23,487 nt of DNA, taken from Candidatus Bathyarchaeota archaeon (lineage in GTDB: Archaea; Thermoproteota; Bathyarchaeia; 40CM-2-53-6). The stretch is from contig VBBQ01000033.1 in NCBI GenBank assembly GCA_005888755.1, positions 79,377-102,863 on the forward strand, given 5' to 3'. Under the pieces are notes generated by a model that searched no databases, was not told where the DNA came from, and saw only the letters and a program-made list of their open reading frames with translations. The position numbers and the translations under genes were made by a program. Positions 21,892 through 23,487 of the stretch are shown piece after piece (position 1 is the first letter of the stretch; each line of letters starts with the position of its first letter).

Positions 21892-23028
21892 CTAAGTGGT
21901 AGTCGTTGTTGTCGTGGTTTTCTCTCGCGGCTCCGATCTCGATCTCGGGACCAGATACGCGCCGGTTGCTGCCATGATGAGTATGACTATTCCGATTGTT
22001 GCGTAGAACGCTATTGGTGCTAGGCCGAGGATGGTTGCGGGGGCGTCGGGTGTTTGGCTGGGTGCCGGGGTCACTATCATTGTGGTTGTCGTCGTATGGG
22101 TGGTGGGGCCGCTGGTTGCGGTTATTGTTACATTGTATGAGCCTGGGATTGTTGAGCTGCAGGATAGACTGGCTGTTCCATAACCTGGGAGACTGCCAGG
22201 GCTGATTGGATTACATGTGAGACCCGAGGGAACTGTATCTGTCAGGGTGACTGTTTCGCTGAATCCCTTGATTGCCGTTACGGTAATTGTGGATGTAGTT
22301 GACGTGCTGCTGGTCACAGACGCGGGACTCGAGGATGTGACGGCGAAGCCTGGGGAGTTCGGATTGGAGAAGATGTTTGTCGATTGTACCTTGACATCTG
22401 TATACTCTACGTAGCCACCGTCCGGGGTCGTGTCGGGGTAGAGGTTCAGGAGCCTAAACTGAAGAGCGATGCCGCTTGTCTGATCCCAGACGTATTCTAG
22501 GCTGTGGACAATGTTACTGTGACCGAATGGGGTGCTGTAGGTTGTGTTGTAGATGTTGACTGTTCTTGACACGCCGAGATAGGTCATTGAGACTGTCTGG
22601 TTGATCCTTGGTGTATACAGCGCATACGGCCCGGCCCAGAGATGGTCTCCGGACGACAATCCTCCAGCAATAAGCCCGAAGGTCAAGTTTCCTGCCCCGT
22701 TCATCAGGTCGCCGTTACGAATCTCGGTCTTGGTTGTGAAATTCTTGTACTGGGCGACGGATTGGACAGTAACGTTTGTCGACGAGTAAAACTGTTTGAT
22801 TGTGGCCGTTAACTGCGCTGTCGCATTCAGGTCTTTGATCTGCTGGGGCACAGGGGCAAAGGAACTCGTTCCGTGATAGGTTACGTTGACCGGTGCATAA
22901 CTTGCCCATTGACCCACCGTGACCCCGGCGCTGTAGACGGGACTGGCATGTGCTGGCGGGACAGCCGGGGACAACATCGCGAGGACCAGCATAAAGACTA
23001 GGATTTCGCAGGAGGACAGCCCTTTCAA
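21892..23028 (-). CDS. Membrane-anchored surface protein with an Ig-like domain and poly-Thr tail, 378 aa
   Basis: Exported protein anchored at its C-terminus. Signal peptide: LKGLSSCEILVFMLVLAMLS then PAVPPAHA. The N-terminal outer domain (about 30-220) is beta-rich with many sequons (NVTYHGTSSF, NATAQLTATI, NQTVSMTYLG, NIYNTTYSTPFG). A COG1470-like Ig repeat spans about 224-318 (GFAVTSSSPASVT, GFSETVTLTD, GSYNVTITATSG). A spacer, one TM (APIAFYATIGIVILIMAATG, about 337-359) and a basic cytoplasmic tail, PRSRSEPREK plus eight Thr, end the protein. TTG at 23028 is chosen because CCATATATG is centred about 39 nt upstream and the signal peptide begins at once. The frame is open through the window edge, so a much longer protein cannot be excluded. 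Confidence 0.7.
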   Translation of the reverse strand: MKGLSSCEILVFMLVLAMLSPAVPPAHASPVYSAGVTVGQWASYAPVNVTYHGTSSFAPVPQQIKDLNATAQLTATIKQFYSSTNVTVQSVAQYKNFTTKTEIRNGDLMNGAGNLTFGLIAGGLSSGDHLWAGPYALYTPRINQTVSMTYLGVSRTVNIYNTTYSTPFGHSNIVHSLEYVWDQTSGIALQFRLLNLYPDTTPDGGYVEYTDVKVQSTNIFSNPNSPGFAVTSSSPASVTSSTSTTSTITVTAIKGFSETVTLTDTVPSGLTCNPISPGSLPGYGTASLSCSSTIPGSYNVTITATSGPTTHTTTTTMIVTPAPSQTPDAPATILGLAPIAFYATIGIVILIMAATGAYLVPRSRSEPREKTTTTTTTT

Positions 23029-23062
23029 GGGAAGATACGCACCGAACGCTGTCGCATCCCCC

Positions 23063-23071
23063 CATATATGG
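23063..23071 (-). promoter_or_regulatory. TATA-like box of the anchored surface protein
   Basis: The minus strand reads CCATATATG, centred 39 nt before the TTG at 23028, giving a leader of about 14 nt. It matches the spacing at the DedA-family, 74-aa and HTH_45-like genes and supports the TTG start. Confidence 0.5.
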
Positions 23072-23110
23072 AATCTAGAAAATGGACTGTCCGTAGGCCG
23101 GCACGATTGG

Positions 23111-23287
23111 TTATTCTTCTTTGGAGAATCGGACTCCCGCTTGGCGAAGAAGCTCACTGACATCTTTGCTAACTGTCTCGAGGCTGGTAACGCACTTGAA
23201 GAAAGACCAGTCTTGTCCTTTTGCGTAGCCTTCCGGGTCCCGGTCGCGTTCACATGTGTGGTGTTTGAATGTGGGATGATGTAACAT
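23111..23287 (-). CDS. Small hypothetical protein, 58 aa
   Basis: ATG-to-TAA ORF upstream of the anchored surface protein. It begins MLHHPTFKHHTCERDRDPEG, continues YAKGQDWSFFKCVTSLETVS and ends KDVSELLRQAGVRFSKEE. Four His and a C-x20-C pair (C12, C32) could bind metal, and the C-terminal helix is amphipathic. The product is hydrophilic and reads like a real cytoplasmic protein, better than the other frames here. No family is recognised and no TATA box is obvious, so it may be co-transcribed with a gene beyond the window edge. Confidence 0.45.
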   Translation of the reverse strand: MLHHPTFKHHTCERDRDPEGYAKGQDWSFFKCVTSLETVSKDVSELLRQAGVRFSKEE

Positions 23288-23487
23288 TTGTAGTGCTTGC
23301 TTTGGAGGATTGATGCAGTTGGCTTGTGCTCATAGCGGGCCCAGTCTCTCTTGAGAGCATAGTAGCGAGGGGTCTTGGTCGCCCACCAGATCTCGCGGAA
23401 ATCGGTTAAGAGGGCAACTATCAGGACGTTTGTGGCGAAGACGAGTCCACACTGGACCTGAGGTCCTTTCTCCGATAATGTGACGGC
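23288..23487 (-). other. Open minus-strand frame running off the window edge
   Basis: A minus-strand frame is open from the edge and reads ...CGLVFATNVLIVALLTDFRE then IWWATKTPRYYALKRDWARY. This has the look of coding sequence and could be part of an upstream gene, but it shares its frame with the anchored surface protein and has no stop of its own in the window. Either a long fusion exists or the upstream gene ended in another frame. It cannot be resolved here. Confidence 0.3.

Noticed and set aside
1-23487. Search by eye for tRNA, rRNA, CRISPR repeats, insertion-sequence ends and transposase motifs.
   Set aside because: GGTTCGA-like strings all lie inside coding sequence without a cloverleaf; no repeat-spacer array, DDE-type protein or long terminal inverted repeats were found.

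Overview
The window looks like a chromosome fragment of an uncultured archaeon, probably a soil or sediment lineage near Nitrososphaeria/Thaumarchaeota group 1.1c or Bathyarchaeia. This placement is inference from gene content and signals; no rRNA or other marker gene is present. The signs are: A/T-rich TATA-like boxes centred about 33-41 nt before many starts (short leaders), frequent TTG/GTG starts with GGAGG/GGTGA ribosome sites, large secreted proteins built from COG1470-like Ig domains, archaeal winged-helix regulators of the HTH_45 and MarR-like kinds, small zinc-ribbon membrane proteins, and a surface protein ending in a Hint domain. I saw no tRNA, rRNA, CRISPR array, insertion sequence or phage module.

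Layout. 1-700: the tail of an upstream reading frame, a doubtful small ORF, and an otherwise empty stretch with three spaced TAACTATT repeats. 702-3014: a large GT-C-type membrane glycosyltransferase with an extracytoplasmic tail domain, followed on the other strand by a frameshifted remnant of an Ig-like domain. 3.6-4.4 kb: two small DNA-binding-like proteins. 4.5-6.7 kb (minus): a secreted two-Ig-domain protein, a 55-residue Cys/His-rich protein and a DedA-family membrane protein. 6.9-8.6 kb: a tiny membrane protein, an FMN/F420 split-barrel protein and a zinc-ribbon membrane protein with a large outer domain. 8.7-11.1 kb: small hypothetical genes, including two paralogous two-TM proteins that share a loop motif and a C-terminal TMPVLK motif, and a second zinc-ribbon membrane protein. 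11.4-13.9 kb (minus): an 829-residue secreted protein with cohesin-like, Ig-like and propeller-like parts, with a perfect hairpin in its leader. 14.2-17.1 kb: a small membrane protein, a FIMAH-like remnant, a secreted protein, a wHTH regulator and a frameshifted TolB-N/adenylate-cyclase-type fragment. 17.3-21.0 kb (minus): a 1226-residue secreted protein with five Ig-like repeats and a C-terminal Hint domain. 21.2-23.5 kb (minus): an HTH_45 regulator, an anchored Ig-domain surface protein and a small upstream gene.

The common theme is the cell surface. Four large exported proteins, one anchored surface protein, a membrane glycosyltransferase that could decorate them, and several membrane-tethered zinc ribbons sit among small transcription regulators. 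The region also carries at least three gene remnants (Ig domain, FIMAH-like, TolB-N), so it behaves like a variable, decaying accessory region rather than a core operon. The most promising undescribed elements are the paired two-TM TMPVLK proteins and the Hint-terminated surface protein. Several compact genes of 44-58 residues are called here from reading all frames by eye.
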